64,000 nt of DNA from Psychrobacter sp. TAE2020. Its GTDB lineage: Bacteria; Pseudomonadota; Gammaproteobacteria; Pseudomonadales; Moraxellaceae. The notes beneath the pieces are model-generated. The model was given only the letters and a program-made list of their open reading frames with translations, was not told where the DNA came from and ran no database searches. Position numbers and translations under genes: made by a program. This document shows, in pieces, positions 34,153 through 42,192 of this stretch. Location: the NCBI RefSeq assembly GCF_018919485.1, contig NZ_JAHLMU010000001.1, positions 596,655 through 660,654 on the forward strand, given 5' to 3'. Within the stretch, counting starts at the first letter, position 1; each line of letters begins with the position of its first letter.

Positions 34153-36456
34153 ATGAGTATTCCCAACCACATCCTCGAACAACTCAGTAGCCAAGCTGAT
34201 CTTATCAGCATTATTGGTCGTCATACCACGCTTAAACGCGCTGGTAGCGAGTATAAGGGCTGTTGTCCGTTTCATGGTGAGAAGTCGCCTTCGTTTTATG
34301 TTAATCCGCAAAAGAACATCTATCATTGCTTTGGCTGTAGCGTCGGTGGTAATGCTATTAGCTTTTTGCGTGACTACGAAAACCTAACTTTTATGGAAGC
34401 GGTTAAAGAGCTATCCAAGCAGACGGGGATAGAAATTCCCGAAGAAGATCAGCAAAACGTTAGTTATCAGCGCAGCAAAGCCAAAGCCGTTAATAGATCA
34501 GCCAGCCAGCCAGCGTATAACTCGCCACAACCTAGCTCTAGTCCTAGAACAGCGCCAGCGCCTTCTACTAAGCCGTCATTTACGCCATCGTCCAAGCTGT
34601 CGTCTGAGTCTAGTACCACTGATTATAGTGATAATAATCAACAGCGAAGTGGCCAACCTGACAACAGTAACACCGGCTACCCTACTTATGAGCACAGCGC
34701 TAATGAGCTGAGCGTAACGCCCTATATTCCTTACTCAGATATCGACTACAGCAATGCTGGTGATATGGATTACGGTACTGGAGAGTACGGTAATGAACAA
34801 TATGGCAATCCAGATTACGGCAGTAGCCCTTATGATCAGAACCACTATCACCCTGCTGACTACCCGTCAGCTGAACCACAACACTCTGCACCTACTTGGT
34901 TGAGCGATGACTCATTTGTAGTGTCGAGCGCCAATGATAGTAGTGAAAAAGACGGCAACTTATATGAGCTACTGATACAGATCCAGCAATTTTATCAACG
35001 TAATCTAAACACTCACCCGCACGCTAAGCATTACTTTATGACTCGCGGCGTCACTGAGCAGAGTTTGGATACTTTTGGCTTAGGTTACGCGCCTTTTGGT
35101 TGGCAGCATCTAGAGCATGAGTTTCCGCAAGATATCGCTGGTCTCAAGGCCCTAGGCTTAGTGCGCAGCTCAGATTCAGGACGGGACTATGACCTACTGC
35201 GTGATCGGGTTATCTTCCCCATCCGTGATAATCAGGGCCGAATCATTGGTTTTGCTGGACGGGCACTCGATGATGAAGTTAAACCTAAATATATCAACTC
35301 CTCTGACTCGCCAGTATTTCATAAGCAACATGTACTCTATGGCTATTATGAGTCTCGCCAGCAGCGCGCAGACCATTGGCTGGTAGTCGAAGGCTACATG
35401 GATGTGATCGCCCTGTATCAAGCCGGTATCTACGGGGCGATTGCCTCTATGGGTACGGCTATTAATGAGAGCCAAATTGCCCGTCTATTGACTCTTAATC
35501 CGACCTTGACCTTAAGCTTTGATGGCGATAGCGCTGGTCAAAAGGCAGCTTGGCGTACTCTTGAAATTGCACTGCCTGTCCTTGGTGATGATAAAGAACT
35601 GCGATTTTTAAGCTTACCTAATAATCATGACCCTGATACTTTTATTAGCAGTCAAGGGGCTGAGGCTATGCGTGAGCAGATTGCCAATGCCATGCCGTTA
35701 TCGCAGTATATCTTTGCTTATCTGAGCGAGCGCTATGACTTGAGCTTAGCAGAAGGTAAAGCTAAGCTGATGTCACAAGTACGCACTTTGACTACGCTAT
35801 TGCCGAAAGGAAGTAGTTTTCGCTATTTGCTCAATAACGATATCTATCAAAAGCTAGGTGGCAAGCGCAGTCAGAATATCGAGGCCAAAGATGCCTTGTT
35901 AGATTTCGATGGCGATATGACCATCAGTCAGCAACTACAATTGTGTTTTTTGTTTCAGCCTAGCGCTCTAGTCGATGATCCTATTGCGATGATTTGGCAA
36001 CAGGCTGGTATCGATCGATTACAGTTCCCTGCCCATATTCAGAAAAGAGCAGCTACTGATGCCTTTCGGGCGCTGGCATGGGAGGATTTACAGGACGCTG
36101 CCTTACTGGATATGGTTAGCACTATCAAGCGCTGCTTAAACTACTTGCCAAGTGATGCGAATGCAGCAGCGCATTTCATTTTATCTAATCTCAAGCCAAT
36201 TACTCAAGTATCGTTGAGCCGGAGTTGGGGGGCTTTTTATAAAACTTTAAGTGCGCGCAATGTGTTGAGCTTAGATGAGCTGGTTGAAAATCTAGTGATG
36301 CAGCTGCTCAAACTACATCTACAAAAAAAGATGCAAGAGCTGATCAAAAATCCAGATCATGTCAAACTGGCTATCGTACGCAAACAGACCCAGCGCTTAA
36401 ATGACTGGTTGCGTGAGCAGCAAGCAGAGCAGTCAGCACAAATGGTCATTATTTAA
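34153..36456 (+). CDS. dnaG: DNA primase with a long disordered insertion
   Basis: Makes RNA primers at the replication fork. The N-terminal zinc-binding domain has C38, H41, C59 and C62 (CCPFHGEKSPSF, YHCFGC); the TOPRIM catalytic core has VVEGYMDVIALYQAGI, AIASMGTA and SFDGDSAGQKAA; the C-terminal helicase-binding domain follows. At 767 residues it is about 185 longer than E. coli DnaG. Most of the excess is a Ser/Pro/Gln then Tyr/Gly/Asn/Asp-rich segment at about residues 107-267, between the zinc domain and the NLYELLIQIQQFYQRNL start of the core. The ATG at 34153 begins MSIPNHILEQL as expected. Confidence 0.95.
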   Translation: MSIPNHILEQLSSQADLISIIGRHTTLKRAGSEYKGCCPFHGEKSPSFYVNPQKNIYHCFGCSVGGNAISFLRDYENLTFMEAVKELSKQTGIEIPEEDQQNVSYQRSKAKAVNRSASQPAYNSPQPSSSPRTAPAPSTKPSFTPSSKLSSESSTTDYSDNNQQRSGQPDNSNTGYPTYEHSANELSVTPYIPYSDIDYSNAGDMDYGTGEYGNEQYGNPDYGSSPYDQNHYHPADYPSAEPQHSAPTWLSDDSFVVSSANDSSEKDGNLYELLIQIQQFYQRNLNTHPHAKHYFMTRGVTEQSLDTFGLGYAPFGWQHLEHEFPQDIAGLKALGLVRSSDSGRDYDLLRDRVIFPIRDNQGRIIGFAGRALDDEVKPKYINSSDSPVFHKQHVLYGYYESRQQRADHWLVVEGYMDVIALYQAGIYGAIASMGTAINESQIARLLTLNPTLTLSFDGDSAGQKAAWRTLEIALPVLGDDKELRFLSLPNNHDPDTFISSQGAEAMREQIANAMPLSQYIFAYLSERYDLSLAEGKAKLMSQVRTLTTLLPKGSSFRYLLNNDIYQKLGGKRSQNIEAKDALLDFDGDMTISQQLQLCFLFQPSALVDDPIAMIWQQAGIDRLQFPAHIQKRAATDAFRALAWEDLQDAALLDMVSTIKRCLNYLPSDANAAAHFILSNLKPITQVSLSRSWGAFYKTLSARNVLSLDELVENLVMQLLKLHLQKKMQELIKNPDHVKLAIVRKQTQRLNDWLREQQAEQSAQMVII

Positions 36457-36955
36457 TGAGTTTTTAGTGCTTAATCAATCAAAGCAGACGTCAGGCCTTT
36501 AAAAGCAACCCGATTGTCCCCATTGTTTATGATTATGGCTGATAATGTCTGTGCTAATAGCGCCATAGTAAATGCACTAGTTATGTTTGAAGACTAGGGT
36601 CTGTGTTAAACTACGCCGTCGCTATATTGGTAGTGTTACTATTTAATGATGAAAAGGGGTTTTGGATTGACCTTTTTACTCCCTAAAAGACGCTATGCTC
36701 GACTGGTGAGTAATAGTGAAATAGAACATTAGTTAAAGCGTTGCGGCTGTTTTACCATATTTTACTCGTTACCTGCTTTTTGAGTTTTATTATTGTAGTA
36801 TTTTGAGTTTTTTATTCATATCAACTCATTTTCGTTATTATTGATAATTATTTATAATTACTGTGCTTAGCTGTGATCGATTCACTAGATCCGTTGGTCA
36901 AAGCCAGAATTAGCTTATCATAATGCGAAAATGTCCGACGCAAAAGTGAGTATTT
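36457..36955. other. Spacer between dnaG and rpoD
   Basis: 499 AT-rich bases. It should hold a promoter for rpoD. No ORF, RNA or confident terminator for dnaG was found. Confidence 0.4.
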
Positions 36956-38875
36956 ATGAACGATAAGTCAGTTTCTAAGTCCACATCTCAGCTAGCCACC
37001 TTAATCCAAATGGGTAAAGAGCAAGGCTATTTAACTTATGCTGAGGTTAATGACCAGCTACCCGACTCTATCACTGAAAGTGATCAAATCGAAGATATTG
37101 TACAGATGCTGACTGATGTCGGTATCAAGATATTTGAGTCTGCACCTGACGACGATGATATCTTGATGAACGACGATTCGAGTGACGATGAATCAGCAGC
37201 TGACGAAGCAGCAGCAGTATTGGCAGCGGTTGAGACTGATCCAGGTCGTACTACTGACCCTGTACGTATGTACATGCGTGAGATGGGTACAGTCGATCTA
37301 CTGACTCGTGAAGGCGAGATCGCTATTGCTAAGCGTATCGAAGAAGGTATTCGTGACGTTCAGCATGCCATGTCATATTGGCCTGGTACTGTACAGTATG
37401 TCCTCGATGAATATCAGCGCGTTTTAGAAGGTGATAAAAAACTTTCTGACGTAATCACTGGCTTCTTAGATCCTGAAACCGAAGCAGATATAGCCGCTGC
37501 AAAACTAGAAAAAGAGCGAGTTAAAGAAGAGCGAGAAAGAGAAAAAGAAAAAGAAAAAATGCCAGTTGTCAAAGCTAAGGCTAAAGCTAAAGCTGATAAA
37601 GATGATGACGAAGACGATGCTGATGACGCAGAAGATGAGAGCGAAGAAGAAGAAACCAGCGGTATCGATCCAGAAGAAGTCCGTATTCGTTTAGAAGAGA
37701 TCGAAGGCTTATTCATGACTGCCAAGCAAGCTTTGCTTGATTTTGGTCGTGGCAGCGTACAAGCTAACGAAGCCTACGAGCAGCTTGCCGTACGCTTTAT
37801 GATGCTCAAACTCAATAATCGCATGTCTGATCAAGTTATGGCTATTATGCATGACGTTTATGATGATGTGCGTAAACAAGAACGTCAAATCATGCGCTTG
37901 GTGATTCGTCGTGGTCGTATGCCGCGTGAAGAGTTCCGTAAGACTTTCCCTAGTAATGAAGCTAACGTTGATTGGTTAACTGAACGTCTTAAAGGTAAGC
38001 CTGCATTCGCTGAGACTCTAGAAAAAGTCACTGACGATGTTATTCTCCTGCAACGTAAAATCCGTGATTACGAGCAAAAGCTCGACATGGAAATTCACGA
38101 TATGAAGGACGTAGCTCGTCGTATGGCTATCGGTGAAGCTAAAGCTCGCCGCGCCAAAAAAGAAATGGTGGAAGCTAACTTACGTCTAGTTATCTCTATC
38201 GCCAAAAAATATACTAACCGCGGCCTACAGTTCTTGGATCTTATCCAAGAAGGTAACATCGGTCTGATGAAAGCGGTCGATAAATTTGAATATCGTCGTG
38301 GTTACAAGTTCTCGACTTATGCCACTTGGTGGATTCGTCAGGCAATAACCCGCTCTATCGCTGATCAGGCGCGTACTATTCGTATTCCAGTACACATGAT
38401 TGAGACTATTAATAAGATCAACCGTGTCTCTCGCCAGCTGTTGCAAGAGATGGGCCGTGAGCCGACGCCTGAGGAATTAGGCGAACGTTTAGAGATGGAC
38501 GAAGTCAAAGTACGTAAAGTACTGAAGATTGCCAAAGAGCCTATCTCTATGGAGACGCCAATCGGTGATGATGAGGACTCGCATTTGGGCGATTTCATTG
38601 AAGACCAAACTATCTCTAGCCCAGTCGATGATGCGACTTCAGCAGGTCTACGTGAAGCGACTCGTGATGTATTGAGTAACTTGACTGAACGTGAAGCACG
38701 AGTGCTAAAAATGCGTTTCGGTATCGATATGCCAACGGATCACACTTTGGAAGAAGTCGGTAAGCAGTTCGATGTTACTCGTGAACGTATTCGTCAGATT
38801 GAAGCCAAAGCGCTACGTAAACTGCGTCATCCTTCACGTTCTGAGCATCTACGCTCGTTCCTTGAAAATGACTAA
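36956..38875 (+). CDS. rpoD: RNA polymerase primary sigma factor RpoD (sigma-70)
   Basis: Directs RNA polymerase to housekeeping promoters. All regions are present in 639 residues: region 1.1 at the N-terminus, 1.2 ([20 protein letters not shown]), a charged non-conserved region (about 170-250) with Lys/Glu and Asp/Glu runs, region 2 ([56 protein letters not shown]), region 3 and region 4 ([20 protein letters not shown]). It ends RSFLEND. dnaG precedes it, as in the classic macromolecular synthesis operon, but rpsU is not in front of dnaG here. Confidence 0.97.
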   Translation: MNDKSVSKSTSQLATLIQMGKEQGYLTYAEVNDQLPDSITESDQIEDIVQMLTDVGIKIFESAPDDDDILMNDDSSDDESAADEAAAVLAAVETDPGRTTDPVRMYMREMGTVDLLTREGEIAIAKRIEEGIRDVQHAMSYWPGTVQYVLDEYQRVLEGDKKLSDVITGFLDPETEADIAAAKLEKERVKEEREREKEKEKMPVVKAKAKAKADKDDDEDDADDAEDESEEEETSGIDPEEVRIRLEEIEGLFMTAKQALLDFGRGSVQANEAYEQLAVRFMMLKLNNRMSDQVMAIMHDVYDDVRKQERQIMRLVIRRGRMPREEFRKTFPSNEANVDWLTERLKGKPAFAETLEKVTDDVILLQRKIRDYEQKLDMEIHDMKDVARRMAIGEAKARRAKKEMVEANLRLVISIAKKYTNRGLQFLDLIQEGNIGLMKAVDKFEYRRGYKFSTYATWWIRQAITRSIADQARTIRIPVHMIETINKINRVSRQLLQEMGREPTPEELGERLEMDEVKVRKVLKIAKEPISMETPIGDDEDSHLGDFIEDQTISSPVDDATSAGLREATRDVLSNLTEREARVLKMRFGIDMPTDHTLEEVGKQFDVTRERIRQIEAKALRKLRHPSRSEHLRSFLEND

Positions 38876-38910
38876 TCTTTAGACCAGTCGCTTAAACAGT
38901 CCTGATTAAT

Positions 38911-38946
38911 CACAAAAAAGCTGAGCTAAGTCTCAGCTTTTTTGTG
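38911..38946 (+). terminator. Intrinsic terminator after rpoD
   Basis: AAAAAAGCTGAG and CTCAGCTTTTTT pair with a short loop and are followed by TGTG; it lies 36 bases past the rpoD stop. Confidence 0.9.
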
Positions 38947-39075
38947 TCTGCTAGATAGGTACAGTTAACTCTGAGTATGGCTTGCTTATGATGACTGAGT
39001 TCGTCTATCATAGAGGCCAATAGGTTAACCAACCAGCGTTTAACTTAGATATTTAGCTTAAAAAAACCAGCCAAC

Positions 39076-39202
39076 CTTGTCGGGGTGCTTTGGCTATTAG
39101 ATGTCCCTTTTAGAGCTTATTTTGGCTCTAGTGGCACTATGATAACCATTGCTGAGAATTACCCGCGAACCTGATGCAGTTAACACTGACGTAGGAAACA
39201 AG
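39076..39202 (+). promoter_or_regulatory. TPP riboswitch (THI element)
   Basis: The closing stem CTTGT (39076-39080) pairs with ACAAG (39198-39202). Conserved parts are present in order: CGGGGTGC (39081-39088), CTGAGAATTACCCGCGAACC, CTGATGCAGTTAACACTGAC and GTAGGAAACAAG. An extra stem of about 40 bases fills the variable P3 region. Thiamine pyrophosphate binding would fold this element; a terminator directly downstream is the likely switch, controlling tenA. Confidence 0.93.
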
Positions 39203-39230
39203 CGTGACTCTTTGCCCATACCTTTTAGTA

Positions 39231-39273
39231 AAACCTTAGTCGTTTATTCACTATAAACGGCTGAGGTTTTTTT
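39231..39273 (+). terminator. Terminator controlled by the TPP riboswitch
   Basis: AAACCTTAGTCGTTTA pairs with TAAACGGCTGAGGTTT (with one mismatch and G-U pairs) and is followed by seven T. It lies 29 bases after the riboswitch and 222 bases before tenA, so it probably ends transcription when TPP is bound. Confidence 0.85.
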
Positions 39274-39494
39274 GTAGCTGTTTTTTGCATGCTCATTGCC
39301 TACTCATTGCTTGCTCATTACCTGCTAAGTACTTATTTTAACCCTCGTTATTATTTTGCTTGTGCTACTTATTTGTGCTTATTGCAGCCTAAGCTAACAA
39401 CTTTGTCACTAGCTTATACGTGCAGCCTCACTGATGACTGATTGCTAATTGATGTCGACAATAGCTTTACACTTTTTATAGGTCTCTTAATCTT

Positions 39495-40142
39495 ATGAAC
39501 TATCAAATCTTACGTGATAACTGCCCGACTTGGGATAGTTACGTTCAGCATGACTTCGTCAATCAGCTCGCCGCAGGTACTCTCGATCCTGACAGCTTTC
39601 GCCATTACTTAGTGCAAGACTATTTATATTTGTTGCACTACACTCGGATAATGGCTTTAAGCGTCTACAAAAGCACTACGCTAGCCCAAATGCGTATCGG
39701 GCAATCAGGCATTAACGCTATGCTAGATATGGAAATAGGCATGTATTTAGATTTTTGTCAGCAGTGGGGCATAAAAGTAGAAGAGGTAGAAAACACGGCT
39801 GAATCTGTCGCCACTATCGCTTATAGCCGCTATCTGTTAGATGCCGCTATGTCAGGCTCCCTTGCTGAGCTCTATGCCGCTATTGCTCCTTGCTTGATGG
39901 GCTATGGCGAAATCGGTAAACGCCTTAAAGCTCAGGGATTTATTGCCAATAATCCTTACCAATTATGGATTGATGTCTTTGCTAGCGATGACTTTCAGGC
40001 GATCACCATCCAAAACGAGGCTTATATTAATCAGTTATTAGCCCAAGCAAGCCCCTCGCAAGCAGACAAATTTCAACAGTTATTTAACACCGCCTCACGG
40101 ATGGAAGTTAATTTTTGGCAAATGGCTTTAGATCGGACTTAG
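39495..40142 (+). CDS. tenA: TenA-family thiaminase II / aminopyrimidine aminohydrolase
   Basis: TenA enzymes salvage thiamine pyrimidine breakdown products (aminopyrimidine to HMP). The 215-residue protein shows the all-helical family pattern: FRHYLVQDYLYLLHYTR, then the catalytic Cys in AAIAPCLMGYGEIG, and the C-terminal Glu region RMEVNFWQMAL. The TPP riboswitch and terminator immediately upstream independently support a thiamine role. A methyltransferase gene follows after 50 bp. Confidence 0.93.
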   Translation: MNYQILRDNCPTWDSYVQHDFVNQLAAGTLDPDSFRHYLVQDYLYLLHYTRIMALSVYKSTTLAQMRIGQSGINAMLDMEIGMYLDFCQQWGIKVEEVENTAESVATIAYSRYLLDAAMSGSLAELYAAIAPCLMGYGEIGKRLKAQGFIANNPYQLWIDVFASDDFQAITIQNEAYINQLLAQASPSQADKFQQLFNTASRMEVNFWQMALDRT

Positions 40143-40192
40143 TTAATTATTGTATCAACCCATCACTATAAACCTTTTGGAGGATAACTATC

Positions 40193-40891
40193 ATGGCTGC
40201 ATTCGATGAACACGCAAGCGCCTACGACAGCTGGTTTTTTGATAACCAGAATTTACTTACTAGCGAGTTAAAATTAGTCGCCCATTTTTTGGATAAGCAC
40301 AGTGAGATCTTATCTGTTGGCTGTGGTAGTGGCTTGTTTGAGATGCTGTTGGCGAAGGACTATGACATCCATATCAAACACGGCATTGAGCCTTCAAAAG
40401 ATATGGCAGAAGTCGCTGAAAAGCGCGGTATTGAAGTCGATATCAGTCCTGCGGAAACATGTGAGATTGAGGCCAATAAGTTCGATATCATTATGTTCAA
40501 TGGCAGTGTCAGCTATATTACTGATTTAGACTTGTGTATTAAAAAAGCTTTTGCTGCCTTAAAGCGTGGCGGTAAGCTGGTGCTTATCGATGTACCAAAG
40601 GAGAGTGGCTTTGCCAGCTTATACAACTTGGCCAGCTCATTAGACACTTGGCAACACCCGCTACTTGAGCATATAGCACCCGCCGACCCTTATCCTATCG
40701 AGTTGGTTAAATCGGCCAACTGGCGCACCTCTGATGAAAAAATCGCCCTTATGCAAAGCAATGGCTTCGTCGACTTTCAGTATGCGCAGACTTTACTCAC
40801 TCACCCTATGTACGCCAACGATAAGGTACAAGAAGTGCTTGTAGGTTATGACCGTGGCGACTATGTGGCTATCTGTGCTTCTAAAAAATAG
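40193..40891 (+). CDS. Class I SAM-dependent methyltransferase
   Basis: A 232-residue soluble protein with the Rossmann-like methyltransferase fold: motif I ILSVGCGSGLFEMLL (S-adenosylmethionine binding), the acidic motif II after IKHGIEPSKDMAEVAE, motif post-I FDIIMFNGSVSYI and LKRGGKLVLIDVP. The substrate is not evident. It has its own ribosome binding site (GGAGG nine bases before the ATG) and lies 50 bp behind tenA on the same strand, so it may be read from the TPP-controlled transcript. A thiamine role is not otherwise supported. Confidence 0.82.
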   Translation: MAAFDEHASAYDSWFFDNQNLLTSELKLVAHFLDKHSEILSVGCGSGLFEMLLAKDYDIHIKHGIEPSKDMAEVAEKRGIEVDISPAETCEIEANKFDIIMFNGSVSYITDLDLCIKKAFAALKRGGKLVLIDVPKESGFASLYNLASSLDTWQHPLLEHIAPADPYPIELVKSANWRTSDEKIALMQSNGFVDFQYAQTLLTHPMYANDKVQEVLVGYDRGDYVAICASKK

Positions 40892-41120
40892 CTAACTGAT
40901 GACTATTTTTGGCAGCCCATCTCTGTTAATGCCAAGAGCCTAGCTTAAGTGGTGCAAGCATAGCTAGCCTTTAGGTAGATAAAGATCAACCGGCGCTTTA
41001 CGGTAACGGCCTATTGCCTTTACCCTTACAACCCTTGAATAACCGCTTAACTGCCACTATAAACCATGCATACAACAGCTACTATCATTAGTCATGCCTA
41101 ACAAAAAGTTAAATACATCG

Positions 41121-41148
41121 AAAGACTGAGTCGCTCTCAGCTTTTTTG
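41121..41148 (+). terminator. Short terminator hairpin after the methyltransferase gene
   Basis: CTGAG and CTCAG form a short stem, followed by CTTTTTTGTG. The downstream half is almost the same as in the rpoD terminator. It lies about 230 bases past the methyltransferase stop. Confidence 0.5.
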
Positions 41149-41216
41149 TGGCTGCTGTTTTCACCTATTAAAGGTGTCACGCAAAAAATTTACTATAGTG
41201 CATTGCCTTGAGAAGT

Positions 41217-41271
41217 TGAATTAAAACTGAAATTAAAACTGAAATTAAAACTGAAATTAAAACTGAAATTA
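41217..41271. repeat. 12-bp tandem repeat upstream of ybeD
   Basis: TGAATTAAAAC (11 bases), then three exact copies of TGAAATTAAAAC and a partial TGAAATTA. The array ends 17 bases before the ybeD start, so it lies in the leader or promoter and could vary in copy number. Confidence 0.9.
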
Positions 41272-41288
41272 GCCATAAGGATTACCTA

Positions 41289-41648
41289 ATGAGTGATAAG
41301 CAACAAACCACTAAAAAAGAGCTCAATATAGCCGAATTAGAGAACAGTACCGATAACTTAAAAGGCAAAAAAACGGATATCCAGAACCCAGAATTATGGG
41401 ACTTCCCAATGGATTATCCGATGAGCATTATTGGTCATGAAGGTGAGCATGAGAGCTTACTAAATGAAATAAAGCTAATTTTAGGTAGCCAGTTCCCCGA
41501 TTTTGATCTAGCTTCTATCGAAGTTAAACCTTCAAAAACCGGTCGTTTTCACTCTGCCCGTGTCAATCTATATTTGACTACTGCCGAGCAAGTTAACAGC
41601 CTTTATGCTGCTCTTGATGAGGCAAAAACCGTACGCATGGTGGTATAA
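41289..41648 (+). CDS. ybeD: DUF493 (YbeD) family protein
   Basis: 119 residues. The C-terminal two thirds fit the YbeD/DUF493 fold, an ACT-like ferredoxin domain: LWDFPMDYPMSIIG, then VKPSKTGRFHSARVNLYLTT and LYAALDEAKTVRMVV, the last matching the typical ending of the family. The N-terminal 30 residues are polar and not conserved. The family's role is not firmly known; in many gammaproteobacteria the gene lies next to lipB, which is not here. A hairpin follows. Confidence 0.85.
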   Translation: MSDKQQTTKKELNIAELENSTDNLKGKKTDIQNPELWDFPMDYPMSIIGHEGEHESLLNEIKLILGSQFPDFDLASIEVKPSKTGRFHSARVNLYLTTAEQVNSLYAALDEAKTVRMVV

Positions 41649-41711
41649 GCTGCAAAGCCATTAGTGAAATAAGACATTAACAAAATATAGAAATAACTTT
41701 TTAGCATCACT

Positions 41712-41740
41712 ATCGTCACTCTTATGGGTGGCGATTTTTT
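41712..41740 (+). terminator. Weak terminator after ybeD
   Basis: ATCGTCAC pairs with GTGGCGAT using a G-U, with a short loop, followed by six T. Confidence 0.55.
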
Positions 41741-41984
41741 ACGATTTGCGCTACAATCAGCTCCGCTAATTTTAGGCTTATTATCGCTATAATAATTACT
41801 ATTATTCTTGACAAATATGCCAAGCTCAATAAAGCAAAACCCAATCTATTTTTTATAAATTATTTTAATATTTTGTTAATTCTGCCTAGCCCTTGCCCCA
41901 TCGTTCTTTAGAGCAAAAACCAGCCAATCGGCTCTACTCGCAACATATAATACATATAAAATCAACCTAGTATTTTCAAAATTT

Positions 41985-42031
41985 TCCCGCTATATTGTGC
42001 CTACCTACTAATAAACACGCTATATGTAGTG
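41985..42031 (+). promoter_or_regulatory. Tandem NrdR-like boxes upstream of nrdA
   Basis: Two related sites, CCCGCTATATTGTGCC and ACACGCTATATGTAGTG, resemble the NrdR box pattern ACAC-N-ATAT-N-GTGT. Their shared CGCTATAT cores begin at 41989 and 42019, 30 bp apart, close to the three-helical-turn spacing typical of NrdR box pairs. They lie about 160-200 bases before nrdA. NrdR would repress ribonucleotide reductase when (d)ATP is high. The nrdR gene is not in the window. Confidence 0.6.
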
Positions 42032-42192
42032 CTCAGTGATTTTTATCACTATAGTGAGCAGTAGCCTGTTTTTGCCTTAAAAAGCTCAGCTAAGCTGTTG
42101 ATTATTAGTAGTTTGATTATTCATTTGATAATAAACGCTTCGCGGACTTAACCGCTTGGCGAATAATATAAGCAATTATTTACGAGGGTAGC

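Larger units (their letters stand above)
40892..41288. other. Spacer between methyltransferase and ybeD
   Basis: 397 bases with a terminator-like hairpin (41121-41148), a small CACCT/AGGTG hairpin at 41162-41176 and a 12-bp tandem repeat directly before ybeD. No gene was found. Confidence 0.5.
41649..42192. other. Spacer upstream of nrdA
   Basis: 544 AT-rich bases. It holds a weak terminator for ybeD (41712-41740), tandem NrdR-like boxes (41985-42031) and a palindrome TCACTATAGTGA at 42046-42057. No gene was found. Confidence 0.5.

Noticed and set aside
37414..37725. Ser-rich ORF antisense to rpoD
   Set aside because: It is the mirror of the Glu/Lys/Asp-rich region of RpoD and has no independent support.
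42046..42057. TCACTATAGTGA palindrome as a third NrdR box
   Set aside because: It is shorter than a NrdR box and at a different spacing, so I do not count it as one.
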